From assembly GCF_947169325.1 (NCBI RefSeq), contig NZ_CAMVPN010000006.1, positions 1 through 56,480 of the forward strand: 56,480 nucleotides of DNA. Direction: 5' to 3'. Source of the DNA: an uncultured Methanobrevibacter sp. Lineage in GTDB: Archaea; Methanobacteriota; Methanobacteria; Methanobacteriales; Methanobacteriaceae. A model generated the notes under the pieces. The model made no database searches, had not been told where the DNA came from, and worked only from the letters and a program-made list of their open reading frames with translations. Positions 18,655-27,725 of this stretch are shown here, one piece after another. A program made the translations under genes and the position numbers. Every line of letters starts with the position of its first letter. The stretch's first letter is position 1.

Positions 18655-19819
18655 AAAAGAGGGTTGTTTCAAGTAATGTTTCATCGCATTGAAGTTTTAT
18701 GATGTTTGTTCTGCCCTTTCCACGGCCACGTGAAATTGTGTTTGTTGAAATTATACCCAATAATTCAAGTTCATTGATGAAATCGAAGATTCTTCTGTAG
18801 GTTACGGCGTCCTTTTTTGATATCTCCTTGTATTCATCATATAATTTTCCTGAAGAAATCTCTTCACCCTGTTTTGTCAGATTTAAGATAGCTTCCAAAA
18901 CCCTTTGCTGCTGTATAGGTAGGGTTGAAATGATTTCAATAACCTTATTGTGCTCTATTGTATCCTTGGCCAGTCTTACATGTTCACCAGTGACTGTTTC
19001 TGAATCATCATCGAAAGCCAGTTCGCCTGCGCTTTTAAGTAAATCAAGAGCGTATCTTGCATCACCTTCCTCTTTAGCTGCCATTGCAGAACATAAAGGA
19101 ATCACGTCATCTTCCAAAACACCTTCCTGGAAGGACAATTCAGCCCTTTCTGATAAAATGTCTGAGAGCTGATCTGCTCCGTAAGGAGGAAATACAATTT
19201 CCTTGTCGTTGAGGCTGCTGTTTACCCTGGACTTAATTAGGTTCTTGAAGTCCAGATAGTTGCTTATGCATAAAACTGAAACGTTGTCTGTTCTGGTCAG
19301 GGTATACAATATTCCATCGCCGTCCTTATTAAGCAGAATGTCAATTTCGTCCAAAATGACAATCAATTGCAGTTTTTTGCCGTAAGTGTTTTTTAACCTG
19401 AATGTTTCCCTGAATGTGTTTACGACTTCAGCCTTGGTCCATCCACGGTTCGGAACTGTACGTCCCATCCTATTGCACAGCTCTGCAATAACCTGATATT
19501 CTGTTGTATAATCAGTGCATCTTATATGTTCGACCTTGACGAAAACTTTCTTTTTGTCTGCGATTTCAATTAGCTGTTCACGTGCAAATCTTGATGCTGC
19601 GGTCTTTCCTGTTCCTGTCTTGCCGTAAAGAGTGACGTTGGCAGGAGTGACACCGTTTAAAACATCAACCCAATACCTGGCGATTTGCCTGATTTGTTCC
19701 TCCCTGTGAACAAGTTTTTCTGGAAGATATCTGTGATCCAGCGGTTTCTTATTTTTGAAAATCCGCACGGATGACAACTTCTCCATATCATTCTCAATTT
19801 CTTCAAAAACGTTTGACAT
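18647..19819 (-). CDS. cdc6: Orc1/Cdc6 replication initiator
   Basis: AAA+ initiator that binds origin ORB elements and loads MCM. Walker A is GKTGTGKT at residues 66-73, Walker B is ILDEIDIL near 150, the sensor block and the C-terminal winged helix (about 300-390, with [17 protein letters not shown] and the basic wing SRGRGKGR) are all recognisable. Length 390 aa is normal. GGTG precedes the ATG. The gene sits directly beside a 630-bp intergenic region filled with ORB-like repeats, the arrangement seen at the Methanothermobacter origin. Confidence 0.96.
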   Translation of the reverse strand: MSNVFEEIENDMEKLSSVRIFKNKKPLDHRYLPEKLVHREEQIRQIARYWVDVLNGVTPANVTLYGKTGTGKTAASRFAREQLIEIADKKKVFVKVEHIRCTDYTTEYQVIAELCNRMGRTVPNRGWTKAEVVNTFRETFRLKNTYGKKLQLIVILDEIDILLNKDGDGILYTLTRTDNVSVLCISNYLDFKNLIKSRVNSSLNDKEIVFPPYGADQLSDILSERAELSFQEGVLEDDVIPLCSAMAAKEEGDARYALDLLKSAGELAFDDDSETVTGEHVRLAKDTIEHNKVIEIISTLPIQQQRVLEAILNLTKQGEEISSGKLYDEYKEISKKDAVTYRRIFDFINELELLGIISTNTISRGRGKGRTNIIKLQCDETLLETTLFSI

Positions 19820-20099
19820 TATAACACCACAATAAAATTAACGAGTATAATTTCCAGTGTTAATAATATTATGGACCTAATAAATAAAGGTTTTTATTAC
19901 TAATATTGCTGAAAGTTAATAAAATTGCAATAAAACTGAAAAATTAAATTCACCAAATCTATTTGTTTGACATTAACAGTTGTAAAACTTATTCTTTTTA
20001 AAATATTCAATCATATATATCATATAATTTGAAATTAAACTTAAATATTGATTTAAATTTAAAACATGAAATAGGACTATTTCAAATATAATATAATGA

Positions 20100-20112
20100 T
20101 TTCAAGTGTAAC
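20100..20112 (-). repeat. ORB-like element 1
   Basis: Minus strand GTTACACTTGAAA; 12 of 13 match to the core. Lies at the edge of the left AT-rich tract. Confidence 0.8.
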
Positions 20113-20209
20113 AATTTAGGATAGACAGGAAAAATACGTCCTCAGATGGCTCAAATAAGGAAATTTTAAAAAAAAATATCATGATTTATCATCAAGACAG
20201 AGAGGTGTG

Positions 20210-20222
20210 TTGCAAGTGTAAT
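20210..20222 (-). repeat. ORB-like element 2
   Basis: Minus strand ATTACACTTGCAA followed by CACACCTCTCT, the clearest form of the extended element. Confidence 0.8.
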
Positions 20223-20257
20223 GAATTTTAGGCAGGAAACGAAAATCGAGACATGCA

Positions 20258-20270
20258 TTTCAAGTGTAAC
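20258..20270 (-). repeat. ORB-like element 3
   Basis: Minus strand GTTACACTTGAAA followed by TGCATGTCTC. Confidence 0.8.
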
Positions 20271-20362
20271 AAAAATGAAAAATTGACCTGACTTTGTAAA
20301 ATTTACATAAAAATAACAGAATGAGCTTAAAATGAAAAATAAAGAAAAAATAAAGAGTTAAA

Positions 20363-20384
20363 TTTCAAGTGTTTACAGTTGAAA
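20363..20384. repeat. Inverted pair of ORB-like elements 4 and 5
   Basis: TTTCAAGTG and CAGTTGAAA arms share a central TTTA (20372-20375), giving two overlapping, oppositely oriented cores (20363-20375 minus, 20372-20384 plus). This head-to-head arrangement is unlike the other copies. Confidence 0.72.
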
Positions 20385-20420
20385 TATACCCCTTCAATCT
20401 TAATATACCCCCGCAAAGGG

Positions 20421-20433
20421 GTTATACTTGAAA
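20421..20433 (+). repeat. ORB-like element 6
   Basis: GTTATACTTGAAA followed by TGCACCTCTCC, next to the 3' end of the DUF2299 gene and facing opposite to elements 1-3. Confidence 0.8.
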
Positions 20434-20446
20434 TGCACCTCTCCCT

Positions 20447-20923
20447 CTAAATGAACATGTCATTTTCGTTTTGAGGTGCAATATCGGCATTGACAAAATT
20501 GATGTCAATCAGCCAGATGCAATGTAATTTTGCCTTAAAGACTCTTTTCAATGTTGTAAACAATCTATCTTTAGTCAAACCGTCTTCAAATATCTGTTCG
20601 GTAATGACAAACTGATGCAAAATGTTCTGATTTATCTGCAGTTCAAAGTCAACCAAAAACTGGCTTAAACCAACATTCAAATCCATGATGAAATTCTTGT
20701 TTGTTTTGGCATCTGCAGATCTCATCAGGTCCTGATGCTGCGGAGCGACTTGGGTAGCGCATGCGATAATAATACAATCCTTACCCTTAGGCTTTACAAC
20801 ATCCATAATATTCTCTTTTGGAAACTCGACAATGAAATGAAAATCGGCATTTTCGTCATATTTCATTTCTCTTAAAATATCTTCGTCAAGTAACCATTTT
20901 TCAACATCTTCTTCGATATTCAT
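20447..20923 (-). CDS. DUF2299 family protein
   Basis: 158 aa, soluble, of the DUF2299 family by overall pattern: WLLDEDILREMKYDENADFHFIVEFP at the start, an IIIACATQVAPQHQDLM block near 60, and the conserved DGLTKDRLFTTLKRVFKAKLHCIWLID near 115-140. No catalytic residues are assigned to the family. It directly borders the origin on the side opposite cdc6, an association that may be positional only. It is divergent from cbiB across a 60-bp AT-rich promoter region. Confidence 0.8.
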   Translation of the reverse strand: MNIEEDVEKWLLDEDILREMKYDENADFHFIVEFPKENIMDVVKPKGKDCIIIACATQVAPQHQDLMRSADAKTNKNFIMDLNVGLSQFLVDFELQINQNILHQFVITEQIFEDGLTKDRLFTTLKRVFKAKLHCIWLIDINFVNADIAPQNENDMFI

Positions 20924-20983
20924 ATTATCATCTTTAAATTTAATAATAAATTATTTATTTTTTTATTATATATAATATAAACT

Positions 20984-22012
20984 ATGATTGAATATAATAA
21001 ATTGATATTTGAAATATTTTCCATAAAATCGGATTCATTTGAGTTATTTTTATTTATTATATTCTCACTGTTGGTTTCACTTGCAATTGACCTCATCTGC
21101 GGTGAGCTGCCGACTAAAATACATCCGGTTGTTATTATCGGTTCATTTATCAATTTTTTTAAAAGCAAGTTCATCGCCATGAAAAGCAAATTGTCAGGTC
21201 TGCTTCTGGTTTTGTCAACAGGAGTATGTGTAAGTGTATTATTATATATTTTATATTCTATTTTTTCAATAAATGGCATATTGTTGTTTATATTCTTTTC
21301 AGTAATGTTGTCATCGACTTTTTCAGTGAATATGCTTTTGAGGACTGCTGTTGACGTCAAGGCTGATCTTGATGAAAGCATAGATAAGGCAAGAAAATCA
21401 GTGTCATATTTGGTAAGCAGAAACACAGGTGAACTGACTGAAAGCTTCATAGTATCCGCTGTGATTGAAAGTCTGAGCGAAAACATAACAGATTCATACA
21501 TTGCTCCAATATTTTACTTTGCGATATTTGCAGTTGTGATTATGATATGGCCATTTGACAATCAATTGTATTTTCTGCTGCTGATTCCGATGATTTACAG
21601 AATGTTCAACACCCTCGATGCAATGGTGGGCTACACTACCGATGAACTGAAGAATATCGGTTACGTTCCGGCAAAGGCCGATGATGTTTTGAATTATGTT
21701 CCAGCAAGAATAGCAGGCGCTTATGTTGTCATCTCAGCATATCTTCTTAAACTCAACGGCAAGAACAGCTATAGGATGCTTAGAAGGGATGCAAGAAAAT
21801 GCCCTAGTCCAAATTCAGGATTTACTATGGCAACAACCGCAGGGGCACTCAACATTCAGTTAATCAAAAAGGGAACATATGTTTTAGGAGATGCAAACAA
21901 GGAAATAGGAAAGGATGACATTACCAAAGCGGTTAACCTGTCAAGAATGACAATAGCGCTGTTTACATTAACAATATTAATCTTACTGACATTAGTGTAT
22001 GTGATATTATGA
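20984..22012 (+). CDS. cbiB: Adenosylcobinamide-phosphate synthase
   Basis: Integral membrane enzyme that attaches the aminopropanol arm to adenosylcobyric acid in cobamide synthesis. The family signatures are present: LAIDLICGELPTKIHPVVIIGSF near residue 35, SYLVSRNTGEL near 140, SAVIESLSENITDSYIAPIF near 158 and NTLDAMVGYTTDELKNIGYVPAKADDVLNYVPARIAGA near 210-250. About five hydrophobic segments. Length 342 aa fits. A TATA-like TTATATATAATATAAA lies so close to the ATG that a leaderless mRNA is likely. The last four bases overlap cbiG. Confidence 0.93.
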   Translation: MIEYNKLIFEIFSIKSDSFELFLFIIFSLLVSLAIDLICGELPTKIHPVVIIGSFINFFKSKFIAMKSKLSGLLLVLSTGVCVSVLLYILYSIFSINGILLFIFFSVMLSSTFSVNMLLRTAVDVKADLDESIDKARKSVSYLVSRNTGELTESFIVSAVIESLSENITDSYIAPIFYFAIFAVVIMIWPFDNQLYFLLLIPMIYRMFNTLDAMVGYTTDELKNIGYVPAKADDVLNYVPARIAGAYVVISAYLLKLNGKNSYRMLRRDARKCPSPNSGFTMATTAGALNIQLIKKGTYVLGDANKEIGKDDITKAVNLSRMTIALFTLTILILLTLVYVIL

Positions 22013-23022
22013 GAATAGCAATCGTTTCAGTTTCAGATAAAGGAAAAGAATTGGCATTGAAGCTTAAGGACAAATTGGATGATGATTCAACAATAATCAG
22101 GACTGACCTGTATCATAAGAATGTTAAAAAATACCTGAAGATTGCATTTTTCGAATATGATGCTATAATCGCCATTATGGCTTCAGGAATACTTATCCGG
22201 TCCATCGCTCCATACCTCCACTCCAAAACGACTGATCCTGCTGTCGTAAACATTGACGATAATGGCAACTTCGCCATATCCACTCTGTCAGGTCATTTGG
22301 GAGGTGCCAATAAGCTTTCAAACAAGATTGCAGAACTGATTGGGGCAACACCCGTCATCACCACTTCCACTGACGTCAATAAGAAACTTGGAATTGACGT
22401 TCTTGCAAATGATTTGTATTTATCAATTGATGATACCTCAGAGATTCTGTTTTTCAACAAGGCAATTCTTGAAGGCCGTGAAATCACATTCACTGTAAAT
22501 TCTGAGAAAAACTTCGATTATCTGTTTGAATATCTAAACAATACAAGATTTGAGATTAACGTTTCAATATTGCAGTCCTCAAGTGTAAATGCAGATGAAA
22601 TTCATGTCAGCCTGGACGGCCATGAGATGGTGTTGAAGGAAAAGAGGATTGTTGTTGGAATAGGCTGCAGGCGTGGCAAGGAGTGTGAAAGGATTCATGA
22701 AGGATTTGTAAAATCCATAGGTGAATTGAACATTCACATATCAAGGGTCAACATGCTTGCATCAGCCGAAATCAAAAAGGATGAGAAAGGCATTCTGGAA
22801 TTGTCAGATCAATTAGGTATTCCTGTTAATTTCGTTGAACTCGAAAGATTAAGTCTTTTCGAGTCACCTGACATTCAAAAATCAGAGTTTGTTAAATCTA
22901 AATTTGGAATTTATGGCGTTTGCGAGCCTTCAGCTTTAATTATGGCTGGATTTGATTCAAAACTGATTTATAAAAAGACTTCATATGATGGCGTAACCAT
23001 AGCCATCGCTATATCTAAATAA
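22009..23022 (+). CDS. cbiG: Cobalt-precorrin-5A hydrolase
   Basis: Opens the delta-lactone of cobalt-precorrin-5A, releasing acetaldehyde, in the anaerobic corrin route. 337 aa with the N-terminal CbiG domain (AIIAIMASGILIRSIAPYLHSKTTDPAVV near 50-80, then STLSGHLGGANKLS) and the C-terminal CobE/CbiG domain (VVGIGCRRGKECERI near 215, ending in CEPSALIMAGFDSKLIYKKTSYDGVTIAIA). Starts inside the cbiB stop (ATGA), so the two are translationally coupled. Confidence 0.93.
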   Translation: MRIAIVSVSDKGKELALKLKDKLDDDSTIIRTDLYHKNVKKYLKIAFFEYDAIIAIMASGILIRSIAPYLHSKTTDPAVVNIDDNGNFAISTLSGHLGGANKLSNKIAELIGATPVITTSTDVNKKLGIDVLANDLYLSIDDTSEILFFNKAILEGREITFTVNSEKNFDYLFEYLNNTRFEINVSILQSSSVNADEIHVSLDGHEMVLKEKRIVVGIGCRRGKECERIHEGFVKSIGELNIHISRVNMLASAEIKKDEKGILELSDQLGIPVNFVELERLSLFESPDIQKSEFVKSKFGIYGVCEPSALIMAGFDSKLIYKKTSYDGVTIAIAISK

Positions 23023-23048
23023 AATAAATAAAAAAAGAAAAAGTAAAA

Positions 23049-23297
23049 TTAGATGGATTCTAATTTTGAGAGAACTTCCCAAATTAAAGTTCTTGCATGA
23101 ACCGGAATATTTGGATCGTTACTGATTTCGTCTAATTTTCCTAATACTGTACTTATTCTCACGGACTGATCCTGTTCCTCATCTTTTAATAAGTCGTTGG
23201 ATTGACTTGCAGCCTCTCTGATGTTACGAGGTACAGTGTTGTTGTCCATAATGTATTCAAGTATTTCACATACTTCATCTATAGTTTGATTACTCAT
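23049..23297 (-). CDS. UPF0147 family protein
   Basis: 82-aa small helical protein widespread in Euryarchaeota and without a known function. The run IMDNNTVPRNIREAASQS near residue 16 and DPNIPVHARTLIWEVLSKLE at the end are the family signatures. The start at MSNQTIDEV is fixed by a strong GGAGGGAG 5 bp upstream; a longer reading with 32 more residues would cover this ribosome site and is not conserved-looking. Confidence 0.88.
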   Translation of the reverse strand: MSNQTIDEVCEILEYIMDNNTVPRNIREAASQSNDLLKDEEQDQSVRISTVLGKLDEISNDPNIPVHARTLIWEVLSKLESI

Positions 23298-23441
23298 AAT
23301 ACTCCCTCCAAAAAATTCATTAAAAACAAGTAAATAAGTATTATAAAATATATTTGTTCGGATTATCTTTAAATATTTTGTGGTATTTTTCAATATTTTT
23401 CAGTAGAAAAATTTATATTAAATTAAATTGAATTATTATAC

Positions 23442-23606
23442 ATGTCAGATATAAGCAAAACAACTATAAATTTACCTGTGGACTTGAAAAAAGAATTAAA
23501 AAAATTAGCAATAGATGAAGATACTTCATTATCCGGATTAATCATTAAAATGATTGAAGAAGGAATGGCAAGTAGAAGTAAAACTGTTATTTCAGATGAA
23601 GATTAG
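23442..23606 (+). CDS. Ribbon-helix-helix (CopG/Arc-like) DNA-binding protein
   Basis: 54-aa protein. Strand residues KTTINLPVDLKKELKKLA followed by a turn and ETS-like helix (EDTSLSGLIIKMIEEGM) form a ribbon-helix-helix unit, which dimerises to bind operators. No toxin partner is adjacent on the same strand, so an antitoxin role is not supported; it is more likely a small stand-alone regulator. No clear Shine-Dalgarno is present; TATA-like TTTATATTAAATT lies about 30 bp upstream, suggesting a leaderless mRNA. The stop shares TTAG with the convergent fucA stop. Confidence 0.8.
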   Translation: MSDISKTTINLPVDLKKELKKLAIDEDTSLSGLIIKMIEEGMASRSKTVISDED

Positions 23607-24190
23607 ATTATATCTTCAACTGAATTTAACATATAAGTAATAAATTGGGTTTTAGCAGACTCTTCAATGAATACCGCAAGGGATTCAGCTTCTTTTAGAT
23701 TTTCACCTACACAAATAACACCATGATTTTTCAAAACTAGCACATCATCGTCTCCAATGCCTTCGCTGGCTTTTTTGGCAAGCTCATTTGATCCTGGCTT
23801 TTCATAATCAATTTCTGGTAAATAAGGTTTTTTTATCGCTCCGAAACCTTCAAGCCTTTTTATTTTCTTGTCTGAAAATGCAAATCCTGTTGCGTAAGGT
23901 GAATGTGTGTGGACAATTCCATTGACGTCAGGCCTTTTTTTATAGATTTCTATGTGCATATTTACTTCTGAGGATGGTTTTCCGTTTGTTAATGTGTTTG
24001 CATCCAAATCAACAAGAACGATATCCTCTTCTGATAAATCTGACAATGATTTCAGGGTAGGGGTTATTCCAATGATGTCTCCGTTTTCCCCTTTGAATCT
24101 TGCGCTTATGTTTCCTGACTTACCGGAAATCAGGCCTTTTTCATAGATGTTTTTTCCGACATTTATTATTTCTTGAACATTCTTTTTCAT
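23603..24190 (-). CDS. fucA: Class II aldolase, L-fuculose-1-phosphate aldolase-like
   Basis: 195-aa zinc aldolase. Ligands and signature: SGNISARF near residue 25, PTLKSLSDLSEED near 45, SSEVNMHIEIYKKRPDVNGIVHTHSPYATGF near 72-102 (E and HxH zinc site) and VLKNHGVICVG near 150 (third His). The methanogen homologue in Methanocaldococcus is a fuculose-phosphate aldolase that can supply lactaldehyde for F420-related metabolism. GGTGGATC lies just before the ATG. Its 5' end follows the polymerase D subunit gene after 13 bp, on the same strand, so they may be co-transcribed. Confidence 0.85.
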   Translation of the reverse strand: MKKNVQEIINVGKNIYEKGLISGKSGNISARFKGENGDIIGITPTLKSLSDLSEEDIVLVDLDANTLTNGKPSSEVNMHIEIYKKRPDVNGIVHTHSPYATGFAFSDKKIKRLEGFGAIKKPYLPEIDYEKPGSNELAKKASEGIGDDDVLVLKNHGVICVGENLKEAESLAVFIEESAKTQFITYMLNSVEDII

Positions 24191-24203
24191 CGATCCACCT
24201 TAT

Positions 24204-25961
24204 TTATAAGAATTTGAAATGCTTGTATTTGCCCTTATGGATGACAGGAACCTCTGCAGGTGTAGGCATAATATTGTGAATTTTCTGGAAGCTTGTCTGA
24301 GTCTGGAAGGTACCTGAATTGATAAGGTGTATTCCATTGAATCTTCTGTATGAGTTAACGTGAATGTGTCCTGTATGGAAAATGTCCGGCACCTCGTCAA
24401 TTACAAGATAATCCTCAAGTTCTGAAGCCAAAGGTGTTCTTTCACCATAAATCGGTGCCAAATGCCTTTTCTTGAGAATCTCTTCCATTAACAGATCACT
24501 TTTTTCGTATGTAAATTCCTTGACGGCCATTACCAGATCGTCAAAGCTGCGCCCGTGATAAATGAGAACATTGATGCCGTCAAGAGACACTACACCAGGA
24601 TTTGAAATGAATTCGACATTGTCAAGTTCATAGAGGGCCTTAGCGTACTCTTCAGGAACAGCAGGCTGCGGTTCAGCAACTCTTGATGCGTCGTGGTTTC
24701 CAGGAGCGATGATGATTTTGATGTCGCTTCTGATGTTTCCCAATAGCCTTGCAGCCTCTTCGTACTGTTTTGTGATGTCCTTGATGACCAGTTCCTGGTC
24801 CTGATTAGGATACACTCCGATACCGTCCACGATATCTCCTCCTATTATGAGATATTTGACGTCTTCTGCAACCCTTCTCTGGCTTTCATCACCGTATTCG
24901 CAGTTGATCCAATCGATGAATCTGTTGAATGCGTCTTCAAGAAATGTAAGGCTTCCGATGTGGACATCTGACAGGAACACTATACCGAAGTCCATTTCCT
25001 TTTCGGGAATTCTCAGGACTCCAGGATTTATGATCTGCTGGCCGAATGCAAAGTGGCGGTCATCGCTTTTGTTTGCAATGACTCCTATAACCTCATCCCT
25101 TACAAGCTTTTCGGCTTCGGCAAAGAGTTCATCGTTGTTGTGTGAAAACAGAATTGAAATGGTTCCTGTGTCGTCCTCGAATTCGACAATCTTGTGACCG
25201 TTTTTACTAGTCCTTATTTCACGAACCATTAATATAAGACTTAAGCTGTCCTGTGAATCGTCAATGTCAGCTATTTTTGTGAAATTCCTGAGTTCAGGCC
25301 TCTTTGACAGGATGTTTGCAAGCTTTTCATACCTGCTTTTAAAGTAAGCGATGAGGTTTTCGATTTCTCCGCTTGTGTATGATTTCTTGCTTGTATCCTG
25401 AATGATTTTGAAGTCATATTCGACGTTTGACTTCTGCATATTCCTCTTGAACTGAATCTTTTCATCCTTCACGGTTTCTGAAGCCTCAACGATTGTCTGG
25501 TTGACATGCTTTTCAGGCTTGTCGGTGTCCTTTTTGAGGTTTTCGATTGATGTAGGCTTAACAGATTCAGTTTTTACCTCTTTTTTAGGCTCTGCAGGTT
25601 TTTGAACTTTAGGTTTTGCTTTAATTTCTTTTTTGATTTCAGCAGGTTTTTGAACTTCCTTTTCAGGTTCTGGTTTTGGTTTTTCAACTTCAGGTGCAGG
25701 TTTAACTTCCTTTGCAGGCTCTTTAGTCAAAGTTTCCTGACTGGTGCTGTCGGGTTTTGCCACATTGCCTGTAAGTTCATCGATGGTTTCGCTGCTTACG
25801 CAAACTAGATCTTTGGATGTAAACTTATCACCTTTTAATTTGACTATTAATGAAGATGCAAAATCTAAAGGATTTTCTGCACTAATGACTTTGTCATATG
25901 CTTCAGGTGATAGGTTGATACCCTTTTTTGCAAATTTTAATAGAATTTTATTAGTTGACAT
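24204..25961 (-). CDS. polB: DNA polymerase D small subunit (DP1), proofreading exonuclease
   Basis: 3'-5' exonuclease subunit of the euryarchaeal replicative polymerase PolD. The calcineurin-like phosphoesterase core is intact: [34 protein letters not shown] and HTGHIHVN. An OB-fold precedes it (about residues 240-300, with [10 protein letters not shown]). N-terminal to that is a low-complexity linker (about residues 75-160) rich in P, K and E with KPEPEKE-type repeats, typical of DP1 and probably disordered. The start at MSTNKILL (585 aa) is favoured; a TTG eight codons upstream lacks a ribosome site. The large subunit is not in the window. Confidence 0.94.
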   Translation of the reverse strand: MSTNKILLKFAKKGINLSPEAYDKVISAENPLDFASSLIVKLKGDKFTSKDLVCVSSETIDELTGNVAKPDSTSQETLTKEPAKEVKPAPEVEKPKPEPEKEVQKPAEIKKEIKAKPKVQKPAEPKKEVKTESVKPTSIENLKKDTDKPEKHVNQTIVEASETVKDEKIQFKRNMQKSNVEYDFKIIQDTSKKSYTSGEIENLIAYFKSRYEKLANILSKRPELRNFTKIADIDDSQDSLSLILMVREIRTSKNGHKIVEFEDDTGTISILFSHNNDELFAEAEKLVRDEVIGVIANKSDDRHFAFGQQIINPGVLRIPEKEMDFGIVFLSDVHIGSLTFLEDAFNRFIDWINCEYGDESQRRVAEDVKYLIIGGDIVDGIGVYPNQDQELVIKDITKQYEEAARLLGNIRSDIKIIIAPGNHDASRVAEPQPAVPEEYAKALYELDNVEFISNPGVVSLDGINVLIYHGRSFDDLVMAVKEFTYEKSDLLMEEILKKRHLAPIYGERTPLASELEDYLVIDEVPDIFHTGHIHVNSYRRFNGIHLINSGTFQTQTSFQKIHNIMPTPAEVPVIHKGKYKHFKFL

Positions 25962-26132
25962 ATTAATTAAAATTTTAATTGTCAATGTTAATAAACTTTG
26001 AGAATTTTACTTTGTGTTTTTGATTTTTCCTTGTGAAATTGTTTTTAACATAGTTATCTTTATTATATATTAGAAATAAAATTAAAATATTATAGTAAGT
26101 TGTTATTCGATTAACAATATGATAGTGATAAA

Positions 26133-26630
26133 ATGGCAAATAAGGTAGTTAGAATTATTTTAATAATTGTTTTATTTATTGTATTTTTTGAATTAGGTCT
26201 TTTCGGTTCATATACAATAGTTACCGCTGAAGCTCCGAATATTCAAGGGTTGATAGATATGCAAATTTCCAAAATCACAGGCTTTTTCAGTCCCGAAAAC
26301 GTCAATCAGGTTTTGGTAAAGGATCCTACTCCGCTGACCATTTCAAACAAGAAAGACGTTGCCCTGCAAATGGAGGAGCTGTCGAAGGTTGATGGAGTTA
26401 ATTACGAATCCATAAACGTTACAACCTATGAGGACCCTGACAACAGCGAGCTTAATGTAACCATTCAGGCTTTAGGTTACGAGTCTCCTAATTCAACATC
26501 CGGTCAGATTGTCATCAGCCAAGTGCCTTCATACAAGATTATAGCATATGGTGTTGCTTCTTACAAGAGCGGAGGACTGATGGTAGACAAGGATTCAGTT
26601 ACAATAAATTCAGTTTTAAAATTGTATTAG
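26133..26630 (+). CDS. Membrane-anchored extracytoplasmic protein of unknown function
   Basis: 165 aa. A single hydrophobic segment (residues 7-29, IILIIVLFIVFFELGLF) follows MANKVVR, so it is a signal anchor with the rest outside. The outer part has repeated beta-like segments and NVT/NST sequons (for example VTTYEDPDNSELNVTIQALGYE) that could be glycosylated. No domain is recognised. It sits directly before cbiH with a few bases between, so they are probably co-transcribed; whether it has any link with corrinoid metabolism, such as metal or corrinoid binding at the surface, cannot be told. Confidence 0.75.
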   Translation: MANKVVRIILIIVLFIVFFELGLFGSYTIVTAEAPNIQGLIDMQISKITGFFSPENVNQVLVKDPTPLTISNKKDVALQMEELSKVDGVNYESINVTTYEDPDNSELNVTIQALGYESPNSTSGQIVISQVPSYKIIAYGVASYKSGGLMVDKDSVTINSVLKLY

Positions 26631-26638
26631 TGGTTAAT

Positions 26639-27715
26639 ATGATTAATGTAATAGGTATTGGTCAAAATAGAGAAAACATGACTTTGGGAGCCGTAAAGGC
26701 AATCGAAGAGTCTGATGTCATTGTCGGATACAAGAAATACATCTCACAGATTGAGGATTTGATAGTCGGCAAGGAAATTATCAAGAAAGGTATGGGCGAT
26801 GAGATAGCAAGAGCTGAATTTGCTATCGAGAAAAGTTTGGAAGGCCAAACCGTTTCATTAATTAGTTCCGGAGACCCAGGTGTCTTTGGAATGGCTAATG
26901 TATTGTTTCAGATTGTAAGCAAATATGGCGATGATGTCGAGATAAAGGTTTATCCTGGCGTGTCTGCTCTCAATTATTCTTCAAGCCATTTGGGAGCGCC
27001 TCTGCATGATTTTGCTGCAATCAGCTTAAGCAATATTTTAACTCCATTATCCGAAATAGAAAAGAAACTGAGATTCGCTCTTGAAGCCAATCTGATTGTG
27101 GCCATCTACAATCCTATAAGCAAAACCAGAAAGGAACCTTTCAGAAGATTCAAGCAATGCGTGCTTGACATCAAAGGAGAGGATGCACTGATAGGTATCA
27201 TAGACAGTACCTATGAGCCTCCAAAGGCTACAATCGTCAAGATTAAGGATTTGACAGAAGACATTGTCAACATGTCCTGCACACTTATTGTAGGCAATGA
27301 CCTGACCTACGTTCAGGACGGAAAGCTCATAACTCCAAGAGGATATGTCATCAGGTCTCAAATCCATCCGCTATCAAAAAACCATTATGAAATGTTTTTG
27401 GACGGCAACATCGGCCACGGACCTAACCGTGAATGCGAATTTTATCCATGCCACTATGAAGGCCAGTACTGCGATTTCTGCTATTGTCCGTTTTATCCTT
27501 GCGGTGATTCTTCAACAGGCGGAGAATGGATTAAAGGCAAAGACGTTTGGAACTGCAAGGAATGCATGTGGCTTCATGAAAAGGAAGCAGTCGAATGTCT
27601 AAGGGAGCCTTTGGAAAATATTTTAGAAGATGTTGAAGATTTGAAAACCAAGAAAAAAACTTTATTGAAGCTTAGAAGAGCTTGCTTATTGAAAACCAAT
27701 CCAAATGATCTTTAG
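26639..27715 (+). CDS. cbiH: Cobalt-factor III C17-methyltransferase with cysteine-rich C-terminal extension
   Basis: SAM-dependent methylase that contracts the corrin ring (cobalt-factor III to cobalt-precorrin-4). The methylase domain (about residues 1-240) shows INVIGIGQ, the LISSGDPGVFGMA loop near 80, YPGVSALNYSSSHLGAPLHDFAAISLSN near 105 and AIYNPISKTR near 155. The last 115 residues add a cluster of ten or more cysteines, with the run CEFYPCHYEGQYCDFCYC and CPFYPCG, then WNCKECMWLH. Similar CbiH fusions in some bacteria and methanogens bind an Fe-S cluster. ATG at 26639 is preferred over GTG three codons upstream. It continues the cbi gene set seen at cbiB and cbiG. Confidence 0.9.
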   Translation: MINVIGIGQNRENMTLGAVKAIEESDVIVGYKKYISQIEDLIVGKEIIKKGMGDEIARAEFAIEKSLEGQTVSLISSGDPGVFGMANVLFQIVSKYGDDVEIKVYPGVSALNYSSSHLGAPLHDFAAISLSNILTPLSEIEKKLRFALEANLIVAIYNPISKTRKEPFRRFKQCVLDIKGEDALIGIIDSTYEPPKATIVKIKDLTEDIVNMSCTLIVGNDLTYVQDGKLITPRGYVIRSQIHPLSKNHYEMFLDGNIGHGPNRECEFYPCHYEGQYCDFCYCPFYPCGDSSTGGEWIKGKDVWNCKECMWLHEKEAVECLREPLENILEDVEDLKTKKKTLLKLRRACLLKTNPNDL

Positions 27716-27725
27716 GGGTATTTAA

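Larger units (their letters stand above)
19820..20446. other. Putative chromosomal replication origin (oriC)
   Basis: About 630 bp without a gene between cdc6 and the DUF2299 gene. It holds at least six copies of the ORB-like core (TTTACACTTGAAA or close) in both orientations, most followed by an ACCTCTC-like extension, plus very AT-rich tracts (about 20020-20100 and 20281-20360) that could serve as unwinding elements. The small inverted repeat ACCCC/GGGGT lies at 20407-20422. The cdc6-adjacent position and the matching repeat make an origin call strong. A GC-skew plot would test it. Confidence 0.9.

Noticed and set aside
20920-21501. Long antisense reading frame inside cbiB
   Set aside because: It is the mirror of conserved cbiB coding sequence, and its translation has no family signature.
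22573-22583. TCAAGTGTAAA, an 11-of-13 ORB match in cbiG
   Set aside because: Only 11 bases match, no ACCTCT extension, and it is codon-driven; much weaker than the three listed outliers.
23442-24190. CopG-like protein and fucA as a toxin-antitoxin pair
   Set aside because: The genes are convergent and fucA is a metabolic aldolase, so the ribbon-helix-helix protein has no toxin partner here.
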